Shown here: positions 61,952 to 64,000 of the stretch, piece by piece
How positions within the stretch are numbered: position 1 is the first letter of the stretch
How the letters are laid out: each line of letters begins with the position of its first letter
Source: Novosphingopyxis sp965218915
GTDB lineage: Bacteria > Pseudomonadota > Alphaproteobacteria > Sphingomonadales > Sphingomonadaceae
Direction: 5' to 3'
Length of the DNA stretch: 64,000 nt
NCBI RefSeq assembly: GCF_965218915.1
Contig: NZ_OZ244708.1
Location: 3,100,001-3,164,000, forward strand
Notes under the pieces: model-generated
Told to the model about the DNA's origin: nothing
The model's input: the letters and a program-made list of their open reading frames with translations, nothing else
Databases searched by the model: none
Program-made: the position numbers and the translations under genes

Positions 61952-62112
61952 CGCAAGCCCTTTTCAATTCAGATCGATCGCTGCTTTATCATTCCCCATC
62001 GACCAGTTTCCATAGATCGTACCGCACGCATTTCTGAAACAACCCGAGTCGAAATCGAGCCGTTTTCTTTTTTCCTGTCCTTTCGCAGTGGATTTGCTCG
62101 GCTTCGTTCACG

Positions 62113-63507
62113 TCATTCAATTGGCCGTTGATGGTCGAGCATATCCTCCTCCTGGCTACTCGCGCGCTCCTGCTGCACCTTTTCCTCGATATCGTCATCG
62201 GCCGAGACATCTTCATGCTCGCTGGACAACAATGACGCCGGGGTCTTCGCCTTGGTTTGAGGGGAAGCTGACGCCGAGACACCACGCGCGATTTCCAGCG
62301 GGCTGCCGCTATCGAAGCGCAGACGGTAGATTGGTTCGGGCAGGCCGAAGCCCCGCTCTTCCAACGTTATTTTGACCGCGCGGATGGCTGCGCTGCGAGC
62401 CTTGAACCAGTCGGTTTCGGTCTGATCGATCCAGCCCAGGAACCGCAGCATGATGTTGCTGTCGCCAACCTCCTCGAGCCGTCCGCCCGGCGCTGGGTCG
62501 TTCAGCACGAACGGCAATGCATGAAGGCGCTCGATGCCGACCTTCAAGGCTTCGCCTGGATCGTCGTCGGCATCGACGCCCAGCAGGAAATCGAAACGCC
62601 GCTCGGGATTGCGCGAGTAGTTCAGGATTTCGGCCATGAAGACCGTGCTGTTGGGAATGCGCAGATGGTTGCCGTCCAGCGTCATCAATATGGTGGCGCG
62701 GCTGGTGAGGCGAATCACCCTGCCCTCGCGGTCGCCGATCACCACATGATCGTTGGCGCGAAAAGGCTGGCGAATTGAAAGCATCAGCGAGCTGACATAA
62801 TTGTCGACCGTGTCCTTGACCGCGAAGCCGATGGCAAGGCCGACCACACCCGCCGATCCCAGAATCGCGCCGAGTAAGGTAGTCGCGCCTAGCAGGTCGA
62901 GCGCGATAACGAGACCCATCAGTATGACCAAGAGCCTGGCGGTGGTGGCCATCAAATCGCCCAAGAAGGCATTGGGAGATATGCGGCGCCACAAGGACGT
63001 GGCCCGCGCCAGCGCGCTCCCGGCCAGCCAGAACAAAATCAGGATGACCAACGCAATGGCTAGCAGCGGCAGCATCTGGACGATCTGCTGAAGCCGCTTG
63101 TTCAGCCGACCCATCACCGGGGCCAGATTTTGCGACACATCGCCATCGCGTTTCAGATTATTCTGCACCGCGACCACGCCGTCGACGCGCAGCGCGATCT
63201 GGCGGGCACGATCGATATCGCCGGGTTCGGTAACCGAACCGGACAGTGTAACCACACCCGAATCGACCGTGACCCGCGTTGGCTCCAGCCCGCCCAGCTC
63301 GCGGTAGATTCCGCGTAGCCGTTCCGCGATGACGCTGTCCGTATCCGCCGCATCGGTCGTGGAAATGGCGGCGGTGCTTTCGGCAAGGTCCCCCACCGCT
63401 TCGGCCGAGCTGTCACCGCTCCCGCCAAGACCGGGCAGGCTCTGCGACGAAAGCGGCATGCCCAGCAGTCCCACGATAAGCGCGACGGCAGTGAGGATCG
63501 ACTTCAT
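62113..63507 (-). CDS. MscS-family mechanosensitive channel with N-terminal BON domain
   Basis: This 464-residue protein has a signal peptide (MKSILTAVALIVGLLGMPLS), then a BON domain at about 55-120 (LRGIYRELGGLEPTRVTVDS and VVTLSGSVTEPGDIDRARQI). Transmembrane helices follow (LPLLAIALVILILFWLAGSA), and TM3/pore has LGAILGSAGVVGLAIGFAVKD. The beta domain (MLSIRQPFRANDHVVIGDRE, then GRVIRLTSRATIL) and a cytoplasmic vestibule follow. It releases solutes under hypo-osmotic shock. The BON domain is expected on the periplasmic side and may bind lipid. The C-terminal tail after about 420 is acidic and charged. Confidence 0.93.
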   Translation of the reverse strand: MKSILTAVALIVGLLGMPLSSQSLPGLGGSGDSSAEAVGDLAESTAAISTTDAADTDSVIAERLRGIYRELGGLEPTRVTVDSGVVTLSGSVTEPGDIDRARQIALRVDGVVAVQNNLKRDGDVSQNLAPVMGRLNKRLQQIVQMLPLLAIALVILILFWLAGSALARATSLWRRISPNAFLGDLMATTARLLVILMGLVIALDLLGATTLLGAILGSAGVVGLAIGFAVKDTVDNYVSSLMLSIRQPFRANDHVVIGDREGRVIRLTSRATILMTLDGNHLRIPNSTVFMAEILNYSRNPERRFDFLLGVDADDDPGEALKVGIERLHALPFVLNDPAPGGRLEEVGDSNIMLRFLGWIDQTETDWFKARSAAIRAVKITLEERGFGLPEPIYRLRFDSGSPLEIARGVSASASPQTKAKTPASLLSSEHEDVSADDDIEEKVQQERASSQEEDMLDHQRPIE

Positions 63508-63610
63508 GGTCTGGCGTTTCCGGTCATGGTTCAGAAGGCATGTGGCGTCACCGCCTGCACCGTCACCTCATGGCCGCCTGCAGTCTCCACGGCAATCTTG
63601 CTCCGCGCGG

Positions 63611-64000
63611 TCAAGAGCAATGGGCGAACGCCTCAACCAGGAAATCCTGGCCGAGCTTCAGACCATCAGGATCGACACTGTGCGCCAGCCCATGCGATTG
63701 AACGGTAACCGGCACGCCGAGGCGCCGCAGCTCGCCTTCTGCACTGTGGAGCGCCGCGATCGGAACCACCGGGTCGGCTGTGCCATGGACCAGTAGCACG
63801 GGAGGCTTGGGGAAGTCATTATGCGCAAGCTTTGGCGTGGCCGTCAGCATCCCTGAGTAGCCGACAATGGCGGCAACCGGTCGCGGTCGACGAAGCCCCA
63901 CATGCAGCGCCATCATCGTGCCTTGGCTAAATCCGACCAGTGCCAGATCCGCCTCAGTCAATCCGTATTGCTTCAGCTTGCGGTCGATAAGGGCGTCAAT
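63611..64000 (-). CDS. Phospholipase/carboxylesterase family hydrolase (partial, N-terminus outside window)
   Basis: The visible 129 residues contain the nucleophile elbow GFSQGTMMALHVGLR and the catalytic Asp region VLLVHGTADPVVPIAA. The His is in SHGLAHSVDPDGLKLG. This matches the small carboxylesterase/lysophospholipase (YpfH-like) family with an alpha/beta-hydrolase fold. The gene runs off the right edge of the window. It is 103 bp downstream of the channel gene on the same strand. Confidence 0.85.
   Translation of the reverse strand: MDALIDRKLKQYGLTEADLALVGFSQGTMMALHVGLRRPRPVAAIVGYSGMLTATPKLAHNDFPKPPVLLVHGTADPVVPIAALHSAEGELRRLGVPVTVQSHGLAHSVDPDGLKLGQDFLVEAFAHCS

Overview
This 64 kb window is GC-rich alphaproteobacterial DNA, most likely from the Sphingomonadales. 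That placement is inferred from the NodT-type efflux lipoprotein, a TonB receptor, soluble P450s with 3Fe-4S-type ferredoxins, and a large sphingomonad-style autotransporter; no rRNA or housekeeping marker is present to prove it.

Region 1 (1-4.2 kb): the end of an RND efflux operon (pump C-terminus and outer-membrane lipoprotein) and a convergent large catalase (katE).

Region 2 (4.2-36.5 kb): a catabolic supercluster. A minus-strand operon encodes two acyl-CoA dehydrogenases and a crotonase. A nine-gene minus-strand operon encodes aldehyde dehydrogenase, SDR, two P450s, ferredoxin, ferredoxin reductase, an FAD-linked hydroxyacid dehydrogenase, an SMP-30 lactonase and a halohydrin-dehalogenase-like SDR. 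It is followed by a TetR regulator. A divergent nine-gene plus-strand operon encodes crotonase, CoA-transferase, acyl-CoA synthetase, MFS transporter, ferredoxin, P450, cyclase, FMN hydroxyacid oxidase and HpaI aldolase. Next come a crotonase, an SRPBCC protein, a glcDEF-DUF336 operon ending in a second halohydrin-dehalogenase-like protein, a decayed reductase gene and a TonB receptor. Sixteen-bp palindromes of the form TTGAC-N6-GTCAA (best copies TTGACA-N4-TGTCAA) lie just upstream of five of these transcription units. I read this as one co-regulated pathway: TonB/MFS uptake, P450 oxidation, CoA activation, beta-oxidation-like shortening, aldol cleavage and oxidation of 2-hydroxyacids. The substrate cannot be read from the sequence; a branched, terpenoid-like or steroid-side-chain-like compound is plausible.

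Region 3 (36.5-48.5 kb): mobile DNA. It holds a serine-recombinase relic, the relic end of an IS3-family element, a nearly complete 1533-bp IS3-family element, a phage-type DNA adenine methyltransferase, and a mobilization module (ribbon-helix-helix-like protein plus a relaxase with an HxDxxNxHxH motif and an LPD7-like region). A gene string follows with two DEDD-type exonucleases and two unknown proteins, in which several genes are preceded by strong hairpins.

Region 4 (48.5-58 kb): a TetR regulator, short direct repeats, two orphan genes, a TIGR03032-like gene and a 1699-residue autotransporter containing an internal duplication of about 370 residues.

Region 5 (58-61.4 kb): a possible defence-type island with a HEPN-motif/zinc-ribbon protein, a GIY-YIG nuclease-like protein and a caspase-like protease, all near one another. 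Region 6 (61.7-64 kb): a small hypothetical, a BON-MscS mechanosensitive channel and the end of a carboxylesterase gene.
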